A DNA stretch of 64,000 nucleotides, taken from NCBI GenBank assembly GCA_009809945.1, contig WTPW01001134.1, positions 143,372 through 207,371 of the forward strand, written 5' to 3'. The position numbers and the translations under genes were made by a program. The notes under the pieces were generated by a model. The model had not been told where the DNA came from. It ran no database searches and saw only the letters and a list, made by a program, of their open reading frames with translations. Shown here in pieces: positions 1-10,150 of the stretch. The stretch comes from Gigaspora margarita (Eukaryota > Glomeromycota > Glomeromycetes > Diversisporales > Gigasporaceae). Position 1 is the stretch's first letter. Each line of letters opens with the position of its first letter.

Positions 1-195
1 TTTTTTTTTTTTAGAGAATGTTAGTATAAAAAATTTTTTTGAAAGCTTATGTTTTAAAAAATAGTAAGCAATTTTAAGCTTGCTATCTAATCTTTGAAAT
101 ATAACTAATATATATCAAACTAGAACCACTAACCAAAAAATTTTTTACTATAATCCTCAAATATAATCTCATATAGATTTTTTAGGGTTCTATAA
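1..195. other. AT-rich sequence, no gene seen
   Basis: Low-complexity AT-rich sequence that begins with a T run. No open frame of interest or structured repeat was recognised. Confidence 0.5.
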
Positions 196-346
196 GGACT
201 ATGTCATTAATCACCTGATTATTTTTTATCAGAGGCCTATCTTTTTTCTCTTCTTTAATATATATATAGTTAGGTTCTTATCTATAATTTCAACTTTTTT
301 TATTTCTTTCTTCCTCTAAAAAATTATCTGATTTTTGTCACTCTTC
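196..346 (+). mobile_element. TTA-type MITE, copy A (PIF/Harbinger-like)
   Basis: One of six copies of a roughly 150-base non-coding element in the window (others at 4242, 6960, 31264, 47720 and 53882). The body reads GTCATTAATCAnnTGATTATTTTTTAT, then a C-rich GGCCTACCCC-like patch, and ends AAAATCACCTGATTTTTGTCACTC. The two ends are imperfect inverted repeats. This copy is flanked by TAA on both sides (193-195 and 347-349); the other five are flanked by TTA. A 3-base TWA target duplication is the hallmark of PIF/Harbinger. No transposase is present. Confidence 0.75.
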
Positions 347-448
347 TAAGGGGCATGCTATTCATTACGTAATATTTTTTATTTAGTAGCCACCATTATC
401 TATGTATGATGTGATTACTTTATCTAATTCAGATTGGTTAATATAATA

Positions 449-789
449 CAGTCAGACCTCCATAAATGCAATCTTTATAAATGCAATACTTCCATAAATG
501 CATGTTTTTTTCTTGCTGTAAAAAATTATTAGTGCTAAATGCACGTTCTATATTTTGTAAATACACGTTCTTTCAAATAATTTTCTATATCATGCTACCT
601 CCCTAAATGCACGTAGCCAATCAAATTTTAGTATTTAAGATAGGTTATACAGTTTTAAATAGAAGTTATACAAACTTGATTATCTAATCTTTAAAGCTGC
701 AATTTAATTGGCTCTCCCTAAATGCAATACCTCCCTAAATGCACATTGTAGGCTTGTCTGTGCATGTTGCATTTATGGAGGTTTGACTG
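449..789. mobile_element. TA-flanked 341-base MITE, copy 1 (pogo/mariner-like)
   Basis: The terminal inverted repeats start CAGTCAGACCTCCATAAATG on the left and CAGTCAAACCTCCATAAATG on the right (read inward), with TA on both sides. Subterminal copies of the TAAATGCA motif are scattered inside both ends. A second copy of exactly the same length lies at 39525-39865. TA duplication plus a CAGT terminus fits the Tc1/mariner/pogo group. Non-autonomous. Confidence 0.85.
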
Positions 790-956
790 TATATAAACAT
801 GATTACTACCTCTGACCATGTATTCATAGTAATAAATAGCATGCCTCTAACAGGTTTATTAATTTTTATCATTAAAATATACTATATATTGATTCATATT
901 TGTTAGTAAAATTTTCCAATATAGTGGTTACCCCAGTAGATATTTTTCTTTTTTAA

Positions 957-1655
957 GGGTAGGCTTTCTGCACGTGATGTTACACATATATATATTATAC
1001 ATATTAATCTTTTTAAGTACAGATAATCTGCTTTTTGTTCGTTAAACTCATAGTAATTAGTGCTTTACGAAAACTTATCAATTTTTGTTGTTTGGTTAGT
1101 TTGTTTTATTTGTTTTATTAAGTTTTTTTTAGTTTATAACTACTAGTTATTAAATTTACTTCAGTTTAACTCTAAGTAATACTTGCCCATTCTGTAGTAA
1201 AGTTGCCCATTCCTGACGTTAATGGGTTTCTTTTTATTAAATCGTTGGTTTAAAAATTTTTATGATATTTGGCAATAGTAATAGTTAAAATTATAATGTA
1301 ATAAGAGTAAAATTTTAATTATTTAATATTAGTTTATTAGAAATATCGAAATTTTTTATAGTTTTTATATATAAATTTTGATATTTATTTAATATCTACA
1401 TTTAAGACAAATCATGATTGTGCTATATGACTTGTAAAAATTTTTACTTCAGTTTTTAACTCTAAGTAATACTTCGCCCATTCTGTATTAAAGTTGCCTA
1501 TTCCTCAAGGCAACGGGTTTCTTTTTTATTAAATCTTTGGCTTGAAAATTTATGATATTTGGCGTCAAAAATTATATATGCAAAACGATCTACATCATGC
1601 ATGGCACATGATGTACTACATTTTATATGTGTAACCAATCCGAGAAAGCCTACCC
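957..1655. mobile_element. Inverted-repeat element with TTAA borders
   Basis: The ends GGGTAGGCTTTCT (957-969) and AGAAAGCCTACCC (1643-1655) are perfect inverted repeats, each preceded or followed by TTAA (953-956, 1656-1659). TTAA duplication is typical of piggyBac, but the terminal bases are not the usual CCC, so the class is uncertain and TTAA may simply be part of the repeat. The interior carries an imperfect direct duplication of about 120 bases. No credible coding frame. Confidence 0.5.
1155..1563. repeat. Direct duplication of about 120 bases
   Basis: The segment at about 1155-1273 recurs at about 1437-1563 in the same orientation. Both run from ACTTCAGTTT through TCTAAGTAATACTT, CCCATTCTGTA and GGGTTTCTTTT to TTTATGATATTTGGC. 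Copies differ by small indels. They lie inside the TTAA-bordered element. Confidence 0.75.
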
Positions 1656-1984
1656 TTAAAAGCTTTACTTATTTTTTTGTACAAGTTGTAGTAGCCAATA
1701 CACTTGTATTTATTTCTATTTTTTCTTTTTTAAAGTATTGTACTTGTGAAATAGTCTTTTCTAACATGCTCTTTTATAGATAACAAGAACAAGCAAAGCT
1801 GAATCAGTCTTTTTTTGTATAGTAGTACTCCAAAATCAGATACATCAGCAAATTTATATATGCAAAATATTTCGAAAGAAATTGTATTATACAATTTCTT
1901 TTAAAATATTTTGAAATAATAAATTTCAAAATATTGTGAAAATATTAAGTAATATTCAAAAACACAAAATAATATTAAATAATT

Positions 1985-3150
1985 TCTATAGTTTAGTTAC
2001 ATGGCAAATGCAATATAGAAAAAAGTGGCTGAAGGCCTTGGAATCAGTAAAATATAAATTAGCCTAAGAGCCTCAGGTATTGTGTACCACTAATCAAAAA
2101 TATAAAAAAGGTAACAAAGCAGCTTTTTATAAACTTTGCTTCAAAATGCATAAAAGAAGAACAATGCTAAAAAAATAGAAGTTAGGAGTCCTGTATCCAA
2201 TACCGAAAACTAAAGATTGATGTTACAATTTAAATAATATAAGACCAATACTTCTGCTAGAAGTATTCTGAAAAATAGTAGTAAGAGTAGTATCAAATAG
2301 ACTAGTTAAGATTATTAAGAAGAAAAATATCTTAAAGGGTAGAAACTTCACTGGTCTTCCTGAAGAAGGCACAGCTGCTCCTATATATTTTATCAACTGT
2401 TTGTTAAAAGATGCAAAGAAAAAGAAGCAGAAAATCTGGGTATTGTTTCAAGATATGAAAAAGATATTTAACTCAATGGGACTTAATATGCTTGAACTAG
2501 TGATGCGTAGAATAAAGATGACAATCAACTTTATTTTCAATTTATTCAGAAACTAGAAAATAGAAATTCTCACTAGTTTTGGCGCAACAGAGAAACTAGT
2601 GGCAGGAAACAGTATTGATCAGAGAAAAGTAATCTATCCCTAATTTGAAAAATATTTTACGATCCGCTTCTTGTAGAAATACAGAACCAACAAGAAATCA
2701 GTTATAATTTGGCAGTACAGTAGCCAATAGATCTTTGTACCAACAAATACGACACCCAAAATATAGCAGTTCCAGTTATAGCATATGCCAATGACATGAT
2801 TTTTATTGCACAAAGTAGAGTTAATACCTCTATCTGGATATATTTTTTATATCCGGATTTATTCGATTTTATCATAGTATATATTCAGATATAAATTTAA
2901 ATCTGAATTTATTTATATCCGGATATAAAAACACTATGTCACATTAAATCACATGACATAGTATATATCTGGATATATAAATCTAAATAGAGGTATTAAC
3001 TCTAGCACAAAGTAAAGCAAAAATGAAAAAATTCTGAAAATCGTAACAGAATTTTACAACTTGAATGATATTAAAATTAATAGTAAAAAATCAAAATTAC
3101 TAGTAGTTGAAACTAGAATTAAAGAGCTAAGGTTCATTGAGTATAGAACA
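1985..3150 (+). pseudogene. Decayed LINE reverse-transcriptase remnant, split by a MITE
   Basis: Conceptual translation across several stops and frameshifts follows the RT of the LINE at 7913-15831. It includes NNIRPILLLEVF near 2230, GRNFTGLPEEGTAAP near 2345, the palm-motif remnant WVLFQDMKKIFNSM near 2440, and IAYANDMIFIAQS near 2785, where the usual YxDD has become YAND. A 189-base MITE (2816-3004) cuts the coding sequence, which resumes at 3005 with AQSKAKMKK and NDIKINSKKSKLLVV. No endonuclease or RNase H was found nearby, so only the RT part survives. It is non-functional and much older than the 7.9-kb LINE copy. Confidence 0.8.
2816..3004. mobile_element. hAT-type MITE, 189 bases
   Basis: Perfect terminal inverted repeats TAGAGTTAATACCTCTA. 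An exact 8-base target duplication GCACAAAG flanks the element at 2808-2815 and 3005-3012. An 8-base duplication and a TAGAG terminus are both characteristic of hAT. It interrupts the RT remnant at a known reading frame, so the empty site can be reconstructed unambiguously. Confidence 0.9.
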
Positions 3151-3820
3151 AACCGCAAGAAAAAGATAATAGAAAAAAAAATGAACTACTTGATTTCTGG
3201 GTATATATATACAATATATTTGTATTTAATAAATTTAAATAATTCTTAGTTCTAATTTTTTTAGAATTGTACTAAGGAATATGTCAGATATTAGCTGAGA
3301 TTAGTTTACTATAGAGCTCACCCTCCTTCTCCCTTTCTGAGAAATTTAGTTATTCTGATTGGTTATATATGTATATTAGACCTGGGATTTTGTTTACCTT
3401 CTCCTACCCTACAATATTAGCTGATATCTGATACTTCTCTAACTAAATCAGCAAATTTTAGTAATTATAATAAACAAGATTAACTCGATTTTTACAGGGC
3501 TATTTTCAAAATTTTAAATTAGATGTATTAGATCTAGGTTAGTATTTAGCTTTAGTTGTTAGCAAGTTCTATAGCAAAATTATCAGCTAAGCATTTTTTA
3601 CTTAATGAATAGGTATGAATTATTAGTAAAATTTTTTATGATCTTGGAGCAAAATTTATCATTTTCGATTCAACCAACCATAATTCCAAGGCGCACTAAT
3701 ATATTCTGACTGAGAATTTAGAGACCATTGTATGAGTTTGAGTTGTGAAGTAGTAAGTAGATTAGTTACAAATTCGCGTATTTCACCCTAATAAATGATT
3801 ATCACAGATTTATATTAAAT
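3151..3820. other. AT-rich sequence, nothing recognised
   Basis: No gene, RNA or clear repeat boundary was identified here. The short open frames are not supported. Confidence 0.5.
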
Positions 3821-4048
3821 AAATTATTGGGACACATAATGAATTTTGTGATGATCATCCAAATTTAGACAATTATTTTTTGATAATATAGTTTTTCAAT
3901 AATATAATTTTCAGTCATCATATTATCACAATATGTTTTGTATCAGCTAAAAATTATATTATTAAAAATTATACTTTTATTATCTAAAAATAATTTCTGA
4001 AATTTGCTAATGATTATTACAAAATTCATCACATGTCCCAATAATTTT
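3821..4048. mobile_element. Inverted-repeat element (MITE-like)
   Basis: The left end reads AATTATTGGGACACATAATG and the right end reads inward AATTATTGGGACATGTGATG, both continuing into AATTTTGT. The repeat is about 37 bases with few mismatches. The outer limit and any target duplication are unclear; similarity may reach to about 3799 and 4077. Confidence 0.65.
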
Positions 4049-4241
4049 CAAATCTGCTATAATATAATTATCACAATTTCATTAAATTTTTAGTAATAAA
4101 AATATAGTTTTTACTATAATAATATATTTTGGCCAATATATACTTTTAGTATAATTTTATACTAGCCAAAATTTTTATATATTTTTATTACCGTTTATAC
4201 AACAAAGTGAAACCTGTGATAAAAACTTGTGAAAGTGGTTA

Positions 4242-4386
4242 GAGAAGTAACAAAAATCAGGTAATTTTTTAGGAGGGGTAAAAAATATTAAAATTATATA
4301 TATAAACCTGACCAAATCTATATTAAGAAAAGAGAAGGGAGGTAGGCCTCTAATAAAAAATAATTAGGTGATTAATGATATAGCCT
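4242..4386 (-). mobile_element. TTA-type MITE, copy B
   Basis: Reverse-oriented copy of the roughly 150-base TTA family. It begins GAGAAGTAACAAAAATCAGG and ends ATTAATGATATAGCCT, with TTA at 4239-4241 and 4387-4389. Confidence 0.8.
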
Positions 4387-4389
4387 TTA

Positions 4390-5944
4390 CATAATTGATG
4401 CGGATTGCTATTTAAAATAGTAAACAACCTATTACTAACCCTAGATCTCAGGTTTTATCCTGTTCTATTCTAATTATATATCAATTACGTAACGCATCTA
4501 TCAAAATGATATAATTATTGCATCAAACCTATCTCTTCATCTTAAAACCTATCTCTTATTTTTTAAAGTTGATTAGCTTATATTAGGCTATATGAAGTTA
4601 ATTTTTTGTTTCTTATAACATGAGGCAAAAAAAATAACTCGGCCAGCCGGACTTATATTTAAAAATTTTTAAAATTTTTTAAATTATAAAATTTAAATTT
4701 TAATTTTAAAAAATAATAACCTGGCATTATAGTATTAAATAAAGTAATGACCTGTCTACCTGGACTTTTATTTAAAAATTTTATATATAAAAAATTTTAA
4801 ATTTTATAAAAATTTTTAAAAAATTTTTTTGAAATCCCACTCAGCTATTAAAATATATAAAAAAATTTTTTCAAAAAAATTTTCAAAATATGATCTGGCC
4901 AGGTTATAAGAACCAAAAATTATATTTATATGGTCTTATATATATATTTATTAAAAATTTTAAGTAATTAAATAGTTAATTATAGTCAAATCATTTAACT
5001 TATTTTAACATATCTGTCAAAATATATCATAATTTTTGGGGTAGTGTTACAGTTAAAAATTTTTATATTACTTAAATGTGAATTGGTAACACTATTTGTT
5101 GTATAAACTAATTATTATTGGCTTCTAGTTGTAGGAATTATAAGTAAATATTGATGTGTAGTATTGTGAACAAATTTTAAACAGATTGTGAGCAATATTG
5201 AGATGAATTGTGAGTAAATAATAAGGTTGTAAATGATGTTATTTAAAGATAGTACAATAGTTCTTAATAGCTTATAAAGTATTTAAAGCCTGAGTTTTTG
5301 CACTATTATGAATTTATTCACACTATGTTTCATATTACAATCACTTTAATATAGTTATAATAATAATTGGATTTTAGTTTAGTTTTATTGTATTCTTTAT
5401 TATTTTATCGTTACATTATTTTAGTATAATCTTTATTAATATTATTATAATAAATTATCCCAATACTTGAATAATTATAACATATATGTTTTATTTAAAT
5501 TAATCATGTAGATTGATCCAATTAAGTGATAACCCAACTAGTTTAATTATCATAAACCCATGTACGATCACTATAAAATTAAACCCAAGTAAACCATCAG
5601 AGCTAATTTGACCAATGGTCATAGTAGTATAAAAAGTCATAATAATTATTAGATTTTCTGTATAAATGTGAAATAACTCCAAAAATTTAATTTCAAATTT
5701 TGATCGAATTAAGCTTAATTCTGACCATTATTCAAACAATGCCCCTAGATGTTATTTTGCATTTATACAGTTCATCTTCTATTCCTGGTTTAGTACAACT
5801 GCATTATGTAGCTACTTATTTATTAGTCTGTATTTAAATTACTTGCAATTGTTGTATATGGGTTTGTACACTTTAATGTTTTTAATTGGTCATATCTGAA
5901 AATATGACCTGAATATGCGAAACTTATATTGATATATATAAGAT
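4390..5944. other. AT-rich sequence, no gene seen
   Basis: Contains A/T-run blocks at about 4600-4900 with two similar GGCCAGCCGGACTT / TGTCTACCTGGACTT segments. The short frames are shadows of AT-rich DNA, and no gene can be supported. Confidence 0.5.
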
Positions 5945-6238
5945 GAGGACCCCAGACATCTAGTATAGAGATCATACTTGAAATTTTTAGCAAAACATCT
6001 AAAATTTGAGAAGCAAAAAACAGATTTGGCAATTAGCTTGGTATCTAATAGTCCAATTTGAATAAATTTTTTTTAAAATAAAGCTCTCAGTAAGGCGCAT
6101 CAAACAAAAAAAAGTTTATTCAATTCTGATTACTGGATTAGAAGTTATTAAAGTAAATAGAATTTGTTATTTTTAGCAAATTAGATCAAAATTGGTCAAA
6201 ATCCAGTTATGACCTATATGAAAAATGTCTGGGTCCTG
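5945..6238 (-). mobile_element. AGGACCC-type inverted-repeat element, copy 1
   Basis: The ends read AGGACCCCAGACATCTAGTA and, inward from the right, AGGACCCAGACATTTTTCAT. A second copy in the opposite orientation lies at 24641-24936 and shares the interior (CAGTAATCAGAATTGAATAA and GAGAGCTTTATTTT on its strand). About 295 bases; target duplication not resolved. Confidence 0.75.
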
Positions 6239-6959
6239 TAAGATGATTATAACAATTACAATGATCATCTGCAATTATTAATTATTAGCATTAATGCAAT
6301 CATGAATTAATCATTAATACATAAAGTCAAGACCATTTTATAATTTTTAAAATTAACTTTCATATATTAATTATGCTATATGTTTTGATATTAGATTAGC
6401 TAAGATGTGAATAATATTAATAAAATATAGTAGTAATCACATTCTATATATTATGGAATAATAAGTTTTGTAACATAATTTTTACAATAACCAGTAATAC
6501 AATTTTTATAGTAGCTTAGAAATTATGAAAATTCCAATACAAACTAATTCAACTTATCTTTTTCTTATTTATCTACTTTGCACTATATAAAAATTCTAAT
6601 TTAAAATTAATCTTTTTTCTATTTTTTTTTATTTTTAAAATTTACCAACTTTTCAACTATTATTTAATATGTATATTTAATTCTTACAATTTACCACCTT
6701 CTTCTACTATGCTATATCAACTTACAACTGATTCTTCTTTTACAATATATTAATATACTTATAATCACATACAAAATCACAAACCATTATTTTTCTTACT
6801 TTATTTACTAGAATAAAAATCTTATTATTCCTATTAATCATTCTTTTTCAATTGTTTTATTAAATATTTCATAAATATAAAAATTTAATACTTATTTCCA
6901 GTTAATTTATTAAACACATTATCATTTGACTATAAACTAATCTAACTATCTTATTCTTA
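6239..6959. other. AT-rich sequence, nothing recognised
   Basis: No gene or repeat boundary was identified in this stretch. Confidence 0.5.
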
Positions 6960-7112
6960 GAGGAGTGACAAAAATCAGGTGATTTTTTAGAGGGGGAGAG
7001 GGGTAAAAAATGTTGAAATTATATATAGGAACCTGACCAAATCTATATTAAAGAGGGGGGAGGGGAGTAGGTCTCTAATAAAAATTAATCAGAAGATTAA
7101 TAACATGGCTCT
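6960..7112 (-). mobile_element. TTA-type MITE, copy C
   Basis: Begins GAGGAGTGACAAAAATCAGG and ends ATTAATAACATGGCTC. TTA lies at 6957-6959 and 7113-7115. Same family as copies A, B, D, E and F. Confidence 0.85.
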
Positions 7113-7199
7113 TAATACTTTATTATTACCTCAATTCTCTACTTACAGTATTAACGTGTTGCTTTTACTTGTTACAATTTAACAAACAAATAAAGGTAT

Positions 7200-7665
7200 A
7201 ATCTAGTGATTGTACTTGGCCAAAAAAACATTACTCGGTTGATCAGTGAGTAAACCCACAGGTTATTCAAGTAATTAATAGATATCCCTGGGTATAAAAT
7301 CTTACTTGTTTTACCTGAGTAAGCTATTATATGATTGGTTACATGAATTATTGTAGCCAATCAAATTTTATATTTATTCTATTATATAATCTGTTTAGCA
7401 ACATATAACAAGTATCTTAAGTCATGGTATATAAAAGCCTTGTGTTTGATGACACCTATTAGTTACAATTCATTATTAATATTTGATTATCTGGGCATTA
7501 TTTAGATCTTCCTACTTGGGTATTACCCAGGTATATCAACTTGAGTATTACTTGAGTAAATCTATCTGGGTATTACTCAAGTGAATCTACTCAGGTAACT
7601 CTAGTTATTACCTGGTTAACCAGTTAATCACAAGTAACTCGAGTAATACCTGACTCAGGTATAAT
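7200..7665. repeat. Degenerate palindromic minisatellite (GGGTATTACCCAGGT-like)
   Basis: Between about 7490 and 7665 variants of CTTGGGTATTACCCAGGTAT and CTTGAGTATTACTTGAGTAA recur about every 20-30 bases in both orientations. Related motifs (ACTCGGTTGATCAGTGAG, CCTGGGTATAAAATC) occur from 7225. A similar TTACCTGGG / TTACCCAGGTAA pair occurs near 43910-43975. Confidence 0.6.
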
Positions 7666-7898
7666 TTCTAGTACAGTGCATTTCATCTAAAGCCAACCTA
7701 TTTTATATATAGGCACCAATTTTTTAGCTGCTATATAACCTAATTATCTAATAAAAATGCAGAAAAACTTAATACAATTTTAAATTTTATTAATAAAATT
7801 TAAAATTTTGCTAATAAATACAAATTTTGTTATGTTTTTTTATATATAAACGCCAAAATTTTAAATTATATATAAATTTAAATTAAAATAACTTACTT

Positions 7899-7912
7899 AA
7901 AACAAAAAATAT
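7899..7912. repeat. LINE target-site duplication, left copy
   Basis: AAAACAAAAAATAT here is repeated exactly at 15832-15845, right after the LINE poly(A) tract. This is the signature of target-primed reverse transcription. Because the repeat is A-rich, its boundary with the tail could shift by a few bases. Confidence 0.85.
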
Positions 7913-8335
7913 GATTATTTTTACAATCAACTCTCCCCTGCAGATCCTTTGACCAAAAATTTCAAGAAACAAAATCGCGGAAAAGTGTTAAAGTGCACTA
8001 AGAAGTATGTTCTGAGGCACTAAGAAAAATGAAAGAGCTCCAGAAGGCACATTAGGTCTTAAAAGGAGCAGGAAAACAAGCATCGGGCGAGTGCGCTACA
8101 TTAAAGAGCACAAAAAATTTCTCAAAAATTTGCTTGCGAAGTCAAAAAAAGGGGGCAGCCCACAAGCGCGTTTTTGCAGATCGTTCAAGTTACACATAAA
8201 CATGACGAACAAACAAGGAAGCAAACATGTGTATTGAATACATACAAATACGTGCAAAATTAACAGAGTGTTAAATATAAGAACACGAAAATAGAAGCTT
8301 CTAGAACAAGCGAACGACGTGGGTATTAATAACCG
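7913..8335 (+). promoter_or_regulatory. LINE 5' untranslated region
   Basis: A 423-base leader between the left target duplication and the first ORF1 ATG. It is more GC-rich than the host DNA. LINEs of this type usually carry an internal promoter here, but no specific element could be identified. Confidence 0.5.
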
Positions 8336-10150
8336 ATGGCCAAAGACAAGTACAAAATAAGACCTGGATACATGTTAGAAAAGGTACTAGAAAGGTCAAA
8401 GAATTACTTGGGCCAGCTAGGAAATGCAGAGCTAATCGAGGCATTAGAAAATACAAAAATTGAACATACACGAACTGATAGATACACAGCGCTTTTGTTT
8501 GCTACGGACACAATGGAGATAGCAGCAATTAGAATCTTGGGAGAAGTAACAAACAGAGTTGAAGGAACCAGTAGGCTCAAAGACTTTAGATACAGAACAG
8601 GAGACATAGATTCACAGAACGTAATAGAAACTGACGAAAGAAGTAAGAAAAAAAGAAAAAGTGGGATGACGCTAAAGATCGCAGAGGTGGAGAGTGGTCC
8701 CAAGATTGTGAAAGCTGATGCACAAAGACAAAGTGAGTTTGTGCCGATAGAAGAGAAAAAAGATGCCGCAATTGCTAAACATTGGGCAAAAAGGGACAAC
8801 GCTAAAAACATAGAGAAGCTAAGAAGTATGCAACAAGGAGATAATAAAATACGAACAGAAGATAATAAAGAAAGTACAAAAAGAGAAGTAATGCAAGAAA
8901 TAGAAAATAATGGGCCAGACGGGAATCGGACCCAGATGAAACCAGAAAATATACAGACAAGAGAACTGGAAATAGATGGTACGCCACTAGAACAAAGTAT
9001 ATGGGCACCCTGCAACCGACCATGTAGTGACCAAAGGCCAGTAAGTGCGAGAATTCCATCATGCAAAGTCCCAGGTGAAAAGAAAGAAGAAAGATTAAAA
9101 GTGATAAAGTGGATTTTGAAGGACAATAAGCATATTACAAAAGTAGAGGAAACCTTTAAAAAAGGGAATGCATAGGTAGAACTGCACTTTGACTGCGAAA
9201 ACAGTAGAAAAGAAGCAATAGATAGAATAGAGCGGAAAAATGACAGATGGTTTAGGCTAATTCCAGATGAAGAAAGAAGCACTACAGGAATTATCAAAGA
9301 ACCAAGAGGGGATGAAGAAAAAAAAAGGATAAACAAAGCTCTAAACAAGAAAGTAGATGAGAGAAGCCCATTAAGAAAAAAAACAGTACTTACATTATGG
9401 GATCTACTGGAAAGAGTAAGCAAACAAGAGGTAGAAAGCATAAGTAAAAAAATAGGAAATGTCCAGAGTGTACAAATTAAACGCAGCAGGAATAGAGCAC
9501 TTGCAGTAGTAGAATTGAGCAAAGAGATTGTGGAAACTAACTTGCCATGGATAGCTCCATTAGCAAATGGTAGATTAGCCAGAATATCAGCTGGGAGAGA
9601 AGACCACAAAGAGAGAGATGCGAGGTACCAGCATGTAACAAAACTACATGGAATACCAGAAGGGGCATCAGAGACGCTACTACTACAATGCTTAAAGCAG
9701 AAAGGTGTGAAAGCAGTATATATACCAAAAAGAAGAAATGGAAGCATGAAACAAAGTGCAGTAATTACCTTCAGAAGGCAGGACGAACTAGAAAGGGCAA
9801 GAGAAAAACCAGTTAAGTACAACAACTGGACTCTCAACTGGTCTGAGGAGAAACGAAAAGTAGTTCAGAAAAAGGAAGTACTAGAGGAAGAGATAGGAAA
9901 AAGCAGGACCATTAAAGGAAAAGAAGCAGTCAAGACAGAAGATATAGCAAACAAGAGGTTAGAATTAAAACCAGCCCTTTCAGAGTGCAGAGGCCAAAAA
10001 GAAAAGGAACAAAAAAGACAAGAAGGAGTCTACAAGGAGGTGGAAAACGTCAAAGCAAGACTAGACAAGTATCAAGAAACATTGCTAAGGATTATGAAAA
10101 AACTTGATGAGATGAGTGCAGAGTGGGTTAAGCCCACTCAGAGCTCCTGA
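8336..10150 (+). pseudogene. LINE ORF1 protein with tandem RRM-like domains, one in-frame TAG
   Basis: A single frame runs from ATG 8336 (context ACCGATGGCC) to TGA 10148 with just one interruption, TAG at 9173-9175 after KGNA; it continues with VELHFDCENSRKEAIDRIE. ORF1 proteins bind the element's RNA. Two RRM-like stretches are visible: VLTLWDLLERVSKQEVESIS followed by RNRALAVVELS, and KLHGIPEGASETLLLQCLK followed by KQSAVITFRRQDELERA. The last 80 residues are charged and heptad-like (LDKYQETLLRIMKKLDEM), consistent with a coiled coil. There is no CCHC knuckle. The N-terminal 280 residues are lysine/glutamate-rich and unrecognised. The RRM calls rest on pattern only. The stop could be a CAG or TGG mutated by one transition. 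Confidence 0.75.

Noticed and set aside
8404..9837. 477-codon reverse-strand frame opposite LINE ORF1
   Set aside because: It is antisense to a recognised RRM-like ORF1. The purine-rich coding strand lacks the complements of stop codons, so long shadow frames are expected. The translation is an unstructured Ser/Leu/Phe-rich string without domains.
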